Shown one piece after another: positions 18,203-27,875 of a stretch of 64,000 bases of DNA. The notes beneath the pieces are model-generated. The model worked only from the letters and a program-made list of their open reading frames with translations. It was not told the DNA's origin and ran no database searches. A program made the position numbers and the translations under genes. Where the stretch lies: NCBI RefSeq assembly GCF_001953955.1, contig NZ_CP019300.1:1178001-1242000 (forward strand). The letters run 5' to 3'. Origin of the DNA: Prevotella intermedia ATCC 25611 = DSM 20706. Its GTDB lineage: Bacteria; Bacteroidota; Bacteroidia; Bacteroidales; Bacteroidaceae. Numbering within the stretch: position 1 is the first letter of the stretch; each line of letters begins with the position of its first letter.

Positions 18203-18550
18203 ATGGATTACAAGAAATCAAAAGCACCTGTAAACACAGTAACTCGTGATGTGGTAGAACTTTGGAACGAAACAGACAACGTTTATGAAAGTGTTGCCAT
18301 CATTGCAAAGCGTGCTAATCAAATTTCAGTTGAAATCAAACAAGACCTCAGTAAGAAACTTGCGGAGTTTGCTTCGTATAGCGATTCTTTAGAAGAAGTG
18401 TTTGAAAATCGTGAGCAAATAGAGATTAGTCGTTACTACGAGAAACTTCCAAAGCCAACACTGTTGGCTACTCAAGAGTTTTTGGACGGTAATGTTTATT
18501 GGCGCGACCCATCGAAAGATGGCTTAGAGAACGAAGAAACTCAAATATGA
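18203..18550 (+). CDS. rpoZ: RNA polymerase omega subunit (Bacteroidetes type)
   Basis: 115 residues. Has the Rpb6/omega core YESVAIIAKRANQISVEIK (about 27-55) followed by a phylum-specific acidic C-terminal part with RYYEKLPKPTLLATQEFL. Omega stabilises the beta-prime subunit. Lies 23 bp after bamD; the stop overlaps the next ATG (ATGA). Confidence 0.85.
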   Translation: MDYKKSKAPVNTVTRDVVELWNETDNVYESVAIIAKRANQISVEIKQDLSKKLAEFASYSDSLEEVFENREQIEISRYYEKLPKPTLLATQEFLDGNVYWRDPSKDGLENEETQI

Positions 18551-18999
18551 TACAAAGAAAGCAAACTATCTTCTTGTTCTTATCGTTCATAGTTCTTGCC
18601 ATTTGCCTTTGTATGCCTATTGGTTTGTTAGAGCCAAGCGGCATGGGAATATCAAGTAAGATGACAAACTTATGGATAGTAGACGGAAATGGAGTGAAAG
18701 ACTTTAAGGTGTGGCCCTTGTTCGCTACTCTGTTGATAACACTTCCACTGCATTTGTTTGTTATATTTGATTATAAGAATAGGAAACGCCAAATACTTTT
18801 TTGCAGCATTACAATATTCCTTGTAATAGCTTGGCATCTTGCCTATTTGCTTATAAGTCAATTTATGATGGGCGAACTGAAGCTTCATTTTGAATATGGA
18901 GCGTGCCTACCATTCGTTTCGCTGATATTGTTGATATTAGCAAGAAATGCAATCAAGTCCGACGAAGCACTTGTACGTGCAGCAGATAGAATAAGATAA
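18547..18999 (+). CDS. DUF4293 family membrane protein
   Basis: 150 residues with four membrane helices (about 8-25, 58-78, 84-106, 118-136). MIQRKQTIFLFL at the N-terminus is typical of DUF4293, found next to the omega gene across Bacteroidetes; its role is unknown. The ATG at 18547 overlaps the rpoZ stop as ATGA and is preferred to the longer in-frame start at 18499, which lies inside rpoZ. Confidence 0.8.
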   Translation: MIQRKQTIFLFLSFIVLAICLCMPIGLLEPSGMGISSKMTNLWIVDGNGVKDFKVWPLFATLLITLPLHLFVIFDYKNRKRQILFCSITIFLVIAWHLAYLLISQFMMGELKLHFEYGACLPFVSLILLILARNAIKSDEALVRAADRIR

Positions 19000-19018
19000 T
19001 TATCGTATCCAACCAAAC

Positions 19019-19053
19019 AAAAACTTATTATCATAACTGGTAATAAGTTTTTT
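19019..19053 (+). terminator. Intrinsic terminator after the bamD-rpoZ-DUF4293 operon
   Basis: AAACTTATTA (19021-19030) pairs perfectly with TAATAAGTTT (19041-19050) over a 10 nt loop, followed by TTT. Confidence 0.85.
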
Positions 19054-19063
19054 GTGTTTATAG

Positions 19064-19095
19064 TTTGGAGGTTAAGAAGAATTTTACTAAATTTG
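19064..19095 (+). promoter_or_regulatory. Promoter of the HU/SPOR gene
   Basis: TTTG (19064-19067), 20 bp, TAAATTTG (19088-19095). It ends 6 bp before the ATG at 19102, implying an almost leaderless transcript, and it excludes the in-frame start at 19054. Confidence 0.7.
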
Positions 19096-19101
19096 CAGAC
19101 A

Positions 19102-20085
19102 ATGCTAAGAATAGACCGACATATTGAAATATTATTATTGGAAAATGATTGTATCATTGTCCCAGGACTTGGTGGCTTCGTTGCATATCATAGCGAAGCA
19201 CGATACGAGCAATCTGATAATATCTATCTCCCACCTTATCGTACTGTCGGTTTCAACCCTGTGTTAAGAATGAATGACTCTTTGCTTGCTCAATCGTATA
19301 TTGAGGCTTACGACCTCAGTTATCCAGAAGCAATGAGAGAAATTGAAACAGAGGTTGATAGCATTCTCAAGACTTTAGAGGAAGTTGGGCAACTTGAGCT
19401 GAAAGGACTTGGTGCACTTAAGCGTGAGGGAGATAATAAAATCGCATTTGAACCTTACGAGGGTGGATTATTAACCCCTAAATTCTATGGCTTCAGTAGT
19501 TTTGAAATAGCAAAATCAAGCAATGTTGCCAATATAGATATAGAAAAGACATCTATTCGCGAAAAGGTAGAAAAGAAACCGCAAGTTATTTATATAGATA
19601 CCAACAACCAAGGTGATAAGCGATTAAGCGTCAGTCTTAAAGCAGTGAAAGACCTTGCAGTCGCAGCTGTCTTGATTTCTTTTGTCTTTATCGTCGGACT
19701 TACCGCTGAAAAGCATAACACGCCCCAACGTCAAGAGGTTAAAAGCGGTATGTTCTATAATATTTTCGATTCAAATAATATCAATAAAAACCAACCTACT
19801 ACCTCCAAAGGAAAGGTTATTTCAAAAAACGAAACACCTGTTACGCCTTCCAAACATTATTGGAGTTTAGTGTTGGCAAGCCATATAACGGAAAGAAATG
19901 CCAAATCCTTTGTAAAGAAACTATACAGCAATGGTTTTGCCGATGCTTGCGTTTACACGGGCGCAGGTAGCACAAAAGTCGTATATGGAAAATATAGAAG
20001 TGCTCAGTTAGCAGCCGAAAAACTTAATAATCTTAGAGGTAATGCCAACTTCAAGCAGGCGTGGATATTGGAAATAGGAAAATAA
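19102..20085 (+). CDS. HU-CCDC81-like and SPOR domain membrane protein
   Basis: About 327 residues. The N-terminal ~130 residues resemble the bacterial HU-like CCDC81 domains (IEILLLENDCIIVPGLGGFVAY, then GLGALKREGDNKIAFEP). A single membrane helix follows near residues 190-208 (AVAAVLISFVFIVGL), and the last ~75 residues are a SPOR domain (YWSLVLASHITERNAKSFVKKL to the end), which binds denuded septal peptidoglycan. The architecture places the HU-like part in the cytoplasm and SPOR in the periplasm, suggesting a link between nucleoid or division machinery and the wall (inference). Confidence 0.8.
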   Translation: MLRIDRHIEILLLENDCIIVPGLGGFVAYHSEARYEQSDNIYLPPYRTVGFNPVLRMNDSLLAQSYIEAYDLSYPEAMREIETEVDSILKTLEEVGQLELKGLGALKREGDNKIAFEPYEGGLLTPKFYGFSSFEIAKSSNVANIDIEKTSIREKVEKKPQVIYIDTNNQGDKRLSVSLKAVKDLAVAAVLISFVFIVGLTAEKHNTPQRQEVKSGMFYNIFDSNNINKNQPTTSKGKVISKNETPVTPSKHYWSLVLASHITERNAKSFVKKLYSNGFADACVYTGAGSTKVVYGKYRSAQLAAEKLNNLRGNANFKQAWILEIGK

Positions 20086-20091
20086 ATATAT

Positions 20092-20622
20092 ATGAAAAGA
20101 GTACGCTGCCCCAAGTGTAAAAACTTTATTACTTTTGATGAAACGAAATATTCAGTAGGCCAAAGACTTGCTTTTGTATGCCCCAATTGTAATAAGCAGT
20201 TTGGAATCAGATTGGGAGTATCTGCTGCTAAGCGTGCTCAGAAAGTAGAAAACGCTCCACAAGAAACAAGCGAAGAAGTTCTCGATTATGGTTCATTGCA
20301 TGTAATAGAAAATGTTTTTCATTACAAGCAGATTTTGCCATTGAAGTTAGGAGAAAACGTCATAGGACGTTATATGAAAGGAAACCCCATAAACTGTCCT
20401 ATTGAAACCGACGACCCAAGCATGGATATGACGCATTGTACCATCAATGTATCGAAAAATGCAAAAGGAAAGTTGGAATATGTATTGAAAGACGGCCCTT
20501 CTTATACAGGTACATTTGTCGATAACGAAATTCTTGCAGACAATGAACGCCGTAACATCTTTGACGGAACGCTTTTCACGATAGGTGCCACAAGCATTAT
20601 CCTCTATGCAGGAAAGGAATAA
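20092..20622 (+). CDS. Zinc-ribbon plus FHA domain protein
   Basis: 176 residues. A zinc ribbon with Cys6-x2-Cys9 and Cys30-x2-Cys33 is followed by a linker and an FHA domain (about 85-170: ENVIGRYMKG, DMTHCTINV, YTGTFVDNEIL), a phosphothreonine-peptide binder. It lies 6 bp after the HU/SPOR gene, so the pair is probably co-expressed. No kinase is adjacent. Confidence 0.8.
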   Translation: MKRVRCPKCKNFITFDETKYSVGQRLAFVCPNCNKQFGIRLGVSAAKRAQKVENAPQETSEEVLDYGSLHVIENVFHYKQILPLKLGENVIGRYMKGNPINCPIETDDPSMDMTHCTINVSKNAKGKLEYVLKDGPSYTGTFVDNEILADNERRNIFDGTLFTIGATSIILYAGKE

Positions 20623-20704
20623 AAGAAGACGTTGGAACTTCCCATATCATAATCTTTCTTTTATTATTGTTCGCTAAAACTTCTTACATCAAATAATATT
20701 CGGA

Positions 20705-20738
20705 CTGAGTTCCATACAAGGAGCTCAGCCCTTTTCTT
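20705..20738 (+). terminator. Intrinsic terminator after the FHA gene
   Basis: CTGAGTTCC (20705-20713) pairs with GGAGCTCAG (20720-20728), one T-G wobble, 6 nt loop, then CCCTTTTCTTT. Confidence 0.65.
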
Positions 20739-20747
20739 TACCATTGA

Positions 20748-20937
20748 TTTTGTAAAGATAAATCCCTTAAAAAGTGGTAACTGCGATTTGGCATTGCGAA
20801 AGCGGCTGTTTTGCGATGCAAAACCTACGCTTTTACCGCGCAAAAGAGCCGCTTTTGAAACGCAAAACAATAGGTTTTATAAAACGCTGACATATAGATA
20901 GTTATACAATAGCCATGTTTGTGAAAAATATTTACAC
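20748..20937 (+). repeat. 190 bp structured intergenic repeat, copy D
   Basis: Plus-oriented copy, 190 bp, starting 20 bp after the FHA terminator hairpin. The core hairpin has a central G-G mismatch like copy A. The right-hand inverted pair is weakened here (TAGGTTTTAT in place of TAGGTTTTGC). Confidence 0.88.
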
Positions 20938-21132
20938 GCCTTTCGCCGTTTCCACTTATATAATAAGCTACATTGCAGCTAATTTTAGTTTTAACTGATA
21001 ATAATATTCTGAAACGAGTATTCATAACGTTTGTTTATCGACATTTCAGACGCTTCATTGGCAACACTTTAACTTTTAGCAGACGCCAATATCTTTTTTT
21101 ACATAATAATAAGGTAAATCATTTTTTTTTCT

Positions 21133-21140
21133 TATCTTTG
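21133..21140 (+). promoter_or_regulatory. -7 box upstream of the FtsE-like ATPase gene
   Basis: TATCTTTG 34 bp before the ATG at 21175, after a T-rich tract. No clear -33 TTTG. It would drive the ftsE-like/lysC/glycosyltransferase group. Confidence 0.5.
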
Positions 21141-21174
21141 CATAAGATATAATGAATCCTCAAAAAGACATACA

Positions 21175-21951
21175 ATGTTAGTAGATTATAATAAAGTAAA
21201 TATTTTCCAAGACGAAAAACAAGTACTTAGAAATGTAGACTTTCAAGTTAGTGAAGGAGAATTTATCTATATTATAGGTAAAGTCGGTTCGGGTAAAAGT
21301 TCTTTGCTAAAGACTATTTATTGTGAACTTGATATTTATGCCGAAGATGCTGAAAAGGCAAATGTCTTAGAACAATCTCTATTAACACTGAAACGTAGCC
21401 ACGTACCAGCACTTAGAAAGCAAATGGGTATTATATTCCAAGACTTTCAGTTGCTTCACGATAGGAACGTATTTAAGAATCTTGAGTTTGTTATGAGGGC
21501 AACGGGTTGGAAAGATACCCAAGCCATTAATCAAAGAATAAACGATGTTCTTGGTGAAGTTGGTATGCTTGACAAAAAAGAAAAGATGCCAAGCGAACTT
21601 TCGGGTGGCGAACAACAGCGTATTGCTATTGCACGGGCTTTGTTAAACCGTCCAAAGATAATTATCGCAGACGAGCCTACTGGAAATCTCGACCCAGAAA
21701 CAGCTACAAATATTGTAAGCATACTGAAGCGTGCTTCTAAAGACGGAGCTGCCGTTATTATGTCTACACACAACATTCATCTTCTCGAGCAATTCCCAGG
21801 AAAAGTGTTTAGATGCAAAGACGGAGAGTTCAAGTTGGTTACCGACAATGCAGAAACAAAGGATTTGGAAGAAAGCAACGAACCGATAGAAACGATGATA
21901 GAGCCTCTTGACTTTGTCGATGATGAGGAGGCAACTCCGAACGAAGAATAA
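21175..21951 (+). CDS. ftsE: FtsE-like ABC ATPase
   Basis: 258 residues. Walker [10 protein letters not shown] (about residues 36-44), signature LSGGEQQR, Walker [13 protein letters not shown] and switch His in STHN. The order of motifs and the [20 protein letters not shown] segment match FtsE/LolD-class ATPases; FtsE with FtsX controls septal peptidoglycan hydrolases. A ~40-residue acidic tail is extra. The permease is not adjacent, so the FtsE assignment is by similarity only. Confidence 0.75.
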   Translation: MLVDYNKVNIFQDEKQVLRNVDFQVSEGEFIYIIGKVGSGKSSLLKTIYCELDIYAEDAEKANVLEQSLLTLKRSHVPALRKQMGIIFQDFQLLHDRNVFKNLEFVMRATGWKDTQAINQRINDVLGEVGMLDKKEKMPSELSGGEQQRIAIARALLNRPKIIIADEPTGNLDPETATNIVSILKRASKDGAAVIMSTHNIHLLEQFPGKVFRCKDGEFKLVTDNAETKDLEESNEPIETMIEPLDFVDDEEATPNEE

Positions 21952-21972
21952 AACAGCAAGCAGAATACGGTT

Positions 21973-23289
21973 ATGAAAGTAATGAAATTTGGCGGCACGT
22001 CAGTTGGTTCACCCGAACGAATGAAGGAGGTTGTAGACTTGGTGCTTAGAAATAATGAACCAGTGTTTGTTGTTCTTTCTGCAATGAGTGGCACGACAAA
22101 TACACTTATAGAGGTTGCAGACTATTTGTACAAGAAGAATCACGAAGGTGCGAATGAAGTTATCAATAAATTAGAGCAAAAGTATTTGTCGCATATTGAC
22201 GAACTTTATTCTACCAACGAATACAAAGAGAAGACTCTCAAGCTATTTCAAGAAGAATTTAATTATCTGCGTTCTTTCACAAACGATATTTTTACTTCGT
22301 TTGAAGAAAAGAGCATTGTTGCACAAGGAGAGGTTTTATCAACCAATATGGTTGTAAACTATTTGCAGGAAAAGGGAATAAAAGCAAAGCTATTGAATGC
22401 CCTTGACTTTATGCGTACAGATAAAAATGCCGAACCAGATGCTGCCTACATAAAAGAAAAGCTTTCTGCTATTATGGCTGACAATGCTGACTACCAGGTT
22501 TATATAACACAAGGATTTGTCTGCAAGAACGCATACGGCGAAGTTGATAACTTGCAACGTGGTGGTTCTGACTATACAGCTTCGTTGGTAGGGGCAGCCA
22601 TCAACGCTGAGGAAATACAAATATGGACCGATATTGACGGTATGCACAACAACGACCCGCGCATCGTTGATAATACGGAAGCGGTTCGCCAGTTGAACTT
22701 TGAAGAGGCGTCAGAACTTGCTTATTTTGGTGCAAAGATACTTCACCCCACCTGTGTTCAGCCTGCAAAATATGCTGGAATACCTGTAAGACTGAAGAAT
22801 ACAATAGAACCAGATGCAGATGGCACCATTATAAACAATGTAATGGAACACGGAAAAATCAAAGCCATTGCAGCAAAAGACAATATTACCGTAATAAAGG
22901 TTCGCTCCAGCAGAATGTTTGGCTCTCCTGGATTTCTTCGCAAAGTGTTCGAAGTGTTCGAAAGTTATCAAGTATCTATCGACCTTATTGCTACAAGCGA
23001 AGTTGGAGTTTCGGTAGCAATCGAAGATGCGACTCACTTGGAAGAGATAACCGACGAGCTAAAGGCTTGCGGCACAGTAACTATTGATGCCGATATGTGC
23101 ATTGTTTGTGTTGTCGGCGATTTAGCTTGGGAGAACATTGGATTTGAGATTATGGCTGCCAACGCACTGAAAGATATTCCTGTGAGAATGATTAGCTATG
23201 GTGGAAGCAATTACAATATATCATTTTTGATTAAAGGAGAAGACAAGAAGCACGCGCTTCAATCTTTATCAGCTGCCTTGTTTAATTAA
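21973..23289 (+). CDS. lysC: Aspartate kinase, monofunctional
   Basis: 438 residues. Starts MKVMKFGGTSVGSPERM, the nucleotide-binding KFGGTS motif; GGSDYTASLVGAAINAEEIQIWTDIDG marks the catalytic centre (about 195-220); two ACT domains follow from about residue 300 (SRMFGSPGFLRKVFEVFE, then the final ~70 residues) that usually give lysine or threonine feedback. It phosphorylates aspartate, the first step to lysine, threonine and methionine. No fused homoserine dehydrogenase. Lies 21 bp after the FtsE-like gene. Confidence 0.92.
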   Translation: MKVMKFGGTSVGSPERMKEVVDLVLRNNEPVFVVLSAMSGTTNTLIEVADYLYKKNHEGANEVINKLEQKYLSHIDELYSTNEYKEKTLKLFQEEFNYLRSFTNDIFTSFEEKSIVAQGEVLSTNMVVNYLQEKGIKAKLLNALDFMRTDKNAEPDAAYIKEKLSAIMADNADYQVYITQGFVCKNAYGEVDNLQRGGSDYTASLVGAAINAEEIQIWTDIDGMHNNDPRIVDNTEAVRQLNFEEASELAYFGAKILHPTCVQPAKYAGIPVRLKNTIEPDADGTIINNVMEHGKIKAIAAKDNITVIKVRSSRMFGSPGFLRKVFEVFESYQVSIDLIATSEVGVSVAIEDATHLEEITDELKACGTVTIDADMCIVCVVGDLAWENIGFEIMAANALKDIPVRMISYGGSNYNISFLIKGEDKKHALQSLSAALFN

Positions 23290-23296
23290 ATAGATA

Positions 23297-24502
23297 ATGT
23301 TTATAATTGATACATATACGATTATCGTTTCGGCAATGTTACTTTCAGTAGCATTGCTAACATCTTTTATAAATCCATTTTTCAGAAGACCAAAGTTGTC
23401 AGAACCATATTGCAAAGAGGTTGCGGAAGAGGCTCTGACGGAAGAAACAGAAATCATAGAGCAACGAGAAGTTGTAGAAGAAGAAAAGCAATATCCGCCC
23501 GTATCAATTATTCTTACACCCAACGACGATGCATTGGCACTGTCAAAGAACTTAAACAAGTATCTAAACCAAGATTATCCAAACTACGAAATAATTGTAG
23601 TTGTACCCAAAGGTGATGCGGAAACAGAAGATATTCTGAAAACCTACGCTGGCAACTCGCGACTTTACACAACGTTTATCCCTTCCACTTCTAAGTATAT
23701 GAGCAGGAAGAAACTTGCAATAACGCTTGGTGCAAAGGCTGCAAAATACGAGTGGCTTCTCGTTTGTGATATTTTCTGCGCGCCACAATCCAAACATTGG
23801 TTATCTGCTTTGGCACGAAACTGCAAGGAAAATGTCAATCTTGTAGCGGGATATACAAACTATGATGGCGAAGCACCAGATTTTTGGCGATTTGAACGTT
23901 TCTATATATCGTGCTATCTTATGCGTGAAGCCCAGAAAGGAACGGCGTATGCCTGGAATTCCAATGCCTTATTATTTAAGAAAAGCGAGTTTCTTGCTGC
24001 AGAGGGCTTTAGAGGTAACCTGAAATATGTGCGTGGAGAGTTCGACTTTATAGTTAATAAGTATGCGCAGAAAGGTGCAACTGTTGTAGAAAACTCTATT
24101 GATGGAACACTCATAGAAGAAACTCCCACCTACAAACATTGGATAAACAAGCACCTTTTCTATATAGAGACCCGACAGCATCTTAAAAGAAGTATGGCGC
24201 ATCGTCTATGGTTCTATATTGACCAACTTGCTATCTACATCAACTATATTTTTATCATTGCAGGTTTGGTTTATTCCATTATAACTGCAAGATGGATAAT
24301 CTCTATCGCAGCAGCTTTAGCATTGGTTGCAACGTTCATACTGCGAATATCAATAGGCAAGAAGACTTTATCGTTATTCAATGAAGATATTCCGTCTTGG
24401 AAAATTATTCCATACGAGTTGCGCCTTATATGGCAAAACCTTGGATACAAAATAAAATACTGGCGAGCCAATAAATACGATTTCATTTCTCACAAACTAT
24501 AA
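23297..24502 (+). CDS. Membrane-bound glycosyltransferase family 2
   Basis: 401 residues. An N-terminal membrane anchor (about 5-25) and acidic linker precede a GT2 domain (about 70-290) with YPPVSIILTPND, YLNQDYPNYEIIVVV, a CDIF in place of the usual DxD, and a later RGEFDF. Two membrane helices follow (about 305-355). The CDIF variant means the metal-binding aspartates should be checked. Probably acts at the inner membrane; the acceptor cannot be told. The stop overlaps the next ATG (TAATG). Confidence 0.8.
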   Translation: MFIIDTYTIIVSAMLLSVALLTSFINPFFRRPKLSEPYCKEVAEEALTEETEIIEQREVVEEEKQYPPVSIILTPNDDALALSKNLNKYLNQDYPNYEIIVVVPKGDAETEDILKTYAGNSRLYTTFIPSTSKYMSRKKLAITLGAKAAKYEWLLVCDIFCAPQSKHWLSALARNCKENVNLVAGYTNYDGEAPDFWRFERFYISCYLMREAQKGTAYAWNSNALLFKKSEFLAAEGFRGNLKYVRGEFDFIVNKYAQKGATVVENSIDGTLIEETPTYKHWINKHLFYIETRQHLKRSMAHRLWFYIDQLAIYINYIFIIAGLVYSIITARWIISIAAALALVATFILRISIGKKTLSLFNEDIPSWKIIPYELRLIWQNLGYKIKYWRANKYDFISHKL

Positions 24503-25665
24503 TGCGAATATTGCATTTTACATACAAGATAAAAAAAGGAGAACTTCTCTCTGACTATCTAACACTACTGATTACAAACGAAAAAGGGCAATCAGCAGAA
24601 GTTGAGGTGGCAACTACCAAGAAGGAGTTTAGTAAGATGCTGTCAAGTTTCAAACCCGACATTGTACATATACACACGTGTTGGAAACTGAATGCTTTTG
24701 CTTGTGCCAAGAAAGCCAAACGTAGTGGCTGTGCATTGCTTTTCTCGCCTCATGGTGAACTTTCTCCTTTGGCAATGAAGTCGGAAGAGCCATTACGCAA
24801 GAAGATTCGCACTGTTGCTTACCAACGCAAAACAGTGCTAATGGTTGATGCTGTCCTGGCAACATCGAAGAAAGAAATGAATGATATTGCCCAACTTGGT
24901 TGGAATAAGCGTATAGATTTCGTGCCTTCGTGCCTGCTTAATCGTTCTATTTCTGCCAACGAAATGGCAACAAACGTATTACAAGTTTACACAAAAGTTA
25001 TTGACACAAGGTACAGGCGGTATATGGACAGCCTTGAATGGCAATGCTTATGTGCCATATTGCATACAGGCTTGCAGCAAGAACCAACTAATAAGATTAT
25101 ACCGAGCAATCGTTTATTAGAACTTCGTGGGCTTACTCCTCAACAATGGCAACGAATGCTTATCTGTGCAGACGAAGAGTTTGTGCGCAATTACGTTGAT
25201 ATCGGTGTCGAGCGTTTACTTCTTGTAACACCCAATATTGAAACATCGAAGATTTTAAGGTATAAACCTTATATGCAGAAAGCAGAAGGTGAACTTGAAA
25301 GGACAAAGATAGAAACAAACAACTTCTTCGCTAAAAGCCGCTATGAAAATGCCAAAGAGGAGGAAGAAGATACGATAAAGCAAATTACTACAATGCTGGC
25401 GAATGCGAAAGTATTGCTGAAACAGAAAAGATTTAGTTTGCTTCATTTATCGCAGATGTATCAAATCATACGATTTGAAGATTACGATGAGGACAGACTT
25501 TTAGTTATTTTGCGTCGTATGCGCTTATTGAAGTTTGCCCGTCGTATGGTGCATATACTTTCAGAGTATTTGTATCTGGAAGACGGCTATGCGCCTTTTG
25601 CACCCTTGAACGATAAAAAGGTGCGCCCAATAATAGAGAGTATAATAAACAAGGATAAGTACTAA
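24502..25665 (+). CDS. GT4-like N-terminal domain fused to an uncharacterised helical region
   Basis: 387 residues. The first ~150 look like the acceptor half of a GT-B glycosyltransferase (MRILHFTY, FKPDIVHIHTCW, LLFSPHGELSPLA, DAVLATSKKEMNDI). The C-terminal donor-binding half with its ExxxxxxxE motif is not recognisable; instead there are ~230 mostly helical, charged residues. A classical sugar-transfer role is therefore uncertain. Translationally coupled to the GT2 gene, so the two probably work together. Confidence 0.65.
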   Translation: MRILHFTYKIKKGELLSDYLTLLITNEKGQSAEVEVATTKKEFSKMLSSFKPDIVHIHTCWKLNAFACAKKAKRSGCALLFSPHGELSPLAMKSEEPLRKKIRTVAYQRKTVLMVDAVLATSKKEMNDIAQLGWNKRIDFVPSCLLNRSISANEMATNVLQVYTKVIDTRYRRYMDSLEWQCLCAILHTGLQQEPTNKIIPSNRLLELRGLTPQQWQRMLICADEEFVRNYVDIGVERLLLVTPNIETSKILRYKPYMQKAEGELERTKIETNNFFAKSRYENAKEEEEDTIKQITTMLANAKVLLKQKRFSLLHLSQMYQIIRFEDYDEDRLLVILRRMRLLKFARRMVHILSEYLYLEDGYAPFAPLNDKKVRPIIESIINKDKY

Positions 25666-25693
25666 TCAACGAATTATTAACGGAGAATTGACT

Positions 25694-27706
25694 ATGACAA
25701 ACGAAATTTATGATTTAAAGAAAGACGAACGCTATTTGCAGTTGCTGTCTCAATCGTTTCCAACAATTGCAGATGCAAGTACGGAAATCATAAACTTGCA
25801 GGCTATATTGAATTTGCCAAAGGGCACAGAGCACTTCTTGGCAGACATTCACGGAGAACACGAAGCATTCCAACACGTCTTGAAGAATGCGTCGGGAAAC
25901 ATTAAGAGAAAGGTGAACGACCTTTTTGGCGATACGCTGCGCGAGTCGGAAAAGCGAGACCTTTGTACACTCATTTATTATCCCGAGCGAAAGATTGAGC
26001 TTGTGAAGAAAGCGGAAAGCGATATAGAGGATTGGTATCATATTGCCATTCACCGTCTGGTCAGAATATGCCGAGATGTTTCAAGCAAATACACAAGGTC
26101 TAAAGTGCGCAAGTCGCTCCCTGTCGAATTTTCTTACATCATTCAGGAACTTTTGCACGAAAGTTCTGCCGACAAGGACAAGACGGATTATGTAAGCACA
26201 ATTATTTCGACGATTATCTCAACAGGCAGAGCCGATGACTTTATCACAACGATTTGTAATGTCATTCAGCGTCTTGCCATCGACCATCTGCATATTTTGG
26301 GCGATATATACGACCGTGGTCCTGGCGCACATGTCGTTATGGATATTTTAAGAAACTATCATACGTGGGATATAACTTGGGGCAACCACGACATATTGTG
26401 GGCGGGAGCCTGTGCCGGTAATGATGCTTGTATTTGCAACGTGATAAGAATTGCCCTGCGATACGACAACATGGACACCATTGAGGACGGTTACGGCATT
26501 AATCTAATGCAGCTGGCAACTTTCGCAATGGACGTTTACGGCGACGACCCTTGCATTGAATTTATGCCGAAAGTTACAAATCCCGAAAAGGTTGACGACA
26601 AGAGCATATTGCTTATTGCACGTATGCACAAGGCAATTAGCGTAATTCAATTCAAGATTGAGGCGCAGATGATAAAGAAATATCCTCATTGGAAGATGAA
26701 TCATCGCTTGTTGTTTGAAATGATAGACTACAAGAAAGGGACTATAACCATTGGTGGCAAGGAGTATAAACTTACATCGTGCAACTTCCCTACGGTAGAC
26801 CCCAAGCACCCAGAAAAACTCACGCAGGAGGAACAAGCATTGATGGAACGACTCCATCATTCGTTTACTGTGAGCGAAAAGCTGCGCGAGCACATTCTTC
26901 TCCAGCTTCGCCACGGTTGTATGTATAAGGTGGTAAACAACAACCTGCTTTACCACGCCTCTATTCCATTGAACGAAGACGGTACGTTGCGTGAGGTTGA
27001 AATCGAACCAAAGAACTTTGCCAAAGGTAAAGACCTTCTACACAAGGTGGGAATGATTATCCGCCGTGCTTTCCAATCGCAAACCACCGTAGAGCGCAGC
27101 AAGATGTACGAGTATGCCGTTGACTATTTCCTTTATCTGTGGTGCGGTCCCGATAGTCCGCTTTTCGACAAGGCTGCCATGACAACCTTCGAACGCTACT
27201 TCATCAAGGAGAAGGAAACACATCACGAAGAGAAAGGGTTCTACTTCAAGTTCCGCGAGCGTGAGGACATCGCCGATATGATTATGGAAGAGTTTGGCGT
27301 GAACAGTGCCACGGGACATATTATCAACGGCCACGTCCCTGTCCATGTAAACAAGGGCGAAAAACCCATCAAAGCCAATGGAAAACTTATGGTCATCGAT
27401 GGTGGTTTCTCGGAGGCTTACCATAAAGAGACAGGTATTGCAGGCTACACGCTTATTTACCACTCTCGTGGCTTTGAACTTGTTCAGCACGAACCATTTG
27501 CATCGGAAGAAGATGCTATTACCCGTGGTATCGACATCGTTGGTACTACACAGATTGTAGAGCTGAACCAGCGTCGTTTGAAAGTGGCTGATATGGATAA
27601 AGGTACAGAGCTGAAACTTCAAATCGAAGCTTTAGAAGAATTGCTCTATGCGTATCGCCATGGCTTCCTGGCAGAAAGCGAAAAGAAAAACCCACCAAAA
27701 ATGTAA
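25694..27706 (+). CDS. fbp: Fructose-1,6-bisphosphatase class III
   Basis: About 670 residues, the large Firmicutes/Bacteroidetes type unrelated in fold to enterobacterial Fbp. Metallophosphoesterase motifs are visible: LADIHGEHEAF (about residue 50), GDIYDRGPGAH (about 208) and WGNHDILWAG (about 234), with INGHVPVHVNKGE later. It hydrolyses fructose 1,6-bisphosphate for gluconeogenesis. The ATG at 25694 is preferred over a TTG 6 bp upstream. Followed by a strong terminator. Confidence 0.95.
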   Translation: MTNEIYDLKKDERYLQLLSQSFPTIADASTEIINLQAILNLPKGTEHFLADIHGEHEAFQHVLKNASGNIKRKVNDLFGDTLRESEKRDLCTLIYYPERKIELVKKAESDIEDWYHIAIHRLVRICRDVSSKYTRSKVRKSLPVEFSYIIQELLHESSADKDKTDYVSTIISTIISTGRADDFITTICNVIQRLAIDHLHILGDIYDRGPGAHVVMDILRNYHTWDITWGNHDILWAGACAGNDACICNVIRIALRYDNMDTIEDGYGINLMQLATFAMDVYGDDPCIEFMPKVTNPEKVDDKSILLIARMHKAISVIQFKIEAQMIKKYPHWKMNHRLLFEMIDYKKGTITIGGKEYKLTSCNFPTVDPKHPEKLTQEEQALMERLHHSFTVSEKLREHILLQLRHGCMYKVVNNNLLYHASIPLNEDGTLREVEIEPKNFAKGKDLLHKVGMIIRRAFQSQTTVERSKMYEYAVDYFLYLWCGPDSPLFDKAAMTTFERYFIKEKETHHEEKGFYFKFREREDIADMIMEEFGVNSATGHIINGHVPVHVNKGEKPIKANGKLMVIDGGFSEAYHKETGIAGYTLIYHSRGFELVQHEPFASEEDAITRGIDIVGTTQIVELNQRRLKVADMDKGTELKLQIEALEELLYAYRHGFLAESEKKNPPKM

Positions 27707-27723
27707 GTAAAACATATTCTTAT

Positions 27724-27765
27724 AAAAGCCCCTAAGTTTATTTCGAGAAACTTAGGGGCTTTCTT
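27724..27765 (+). terminator. Intrinsic terminator of fbp
   Basis: AAAGCCCCTAAGTTT pairs perfectly with AAACTTAGGGGCTTT over an 8 nt loop, then a T-rich tail. It starts about 18 bp after the stop. Confidence 0.92.
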
Positions 27766-27875
27766 CAATATGATGTCATCAAATAACATATCATTTCTTC
27801 TTCTGATTTACAAGGTATTTGTTAGAGAAAAGATTATGCTTTTATTGCTGAAAACATCTCTCAAAACATCTTTGG

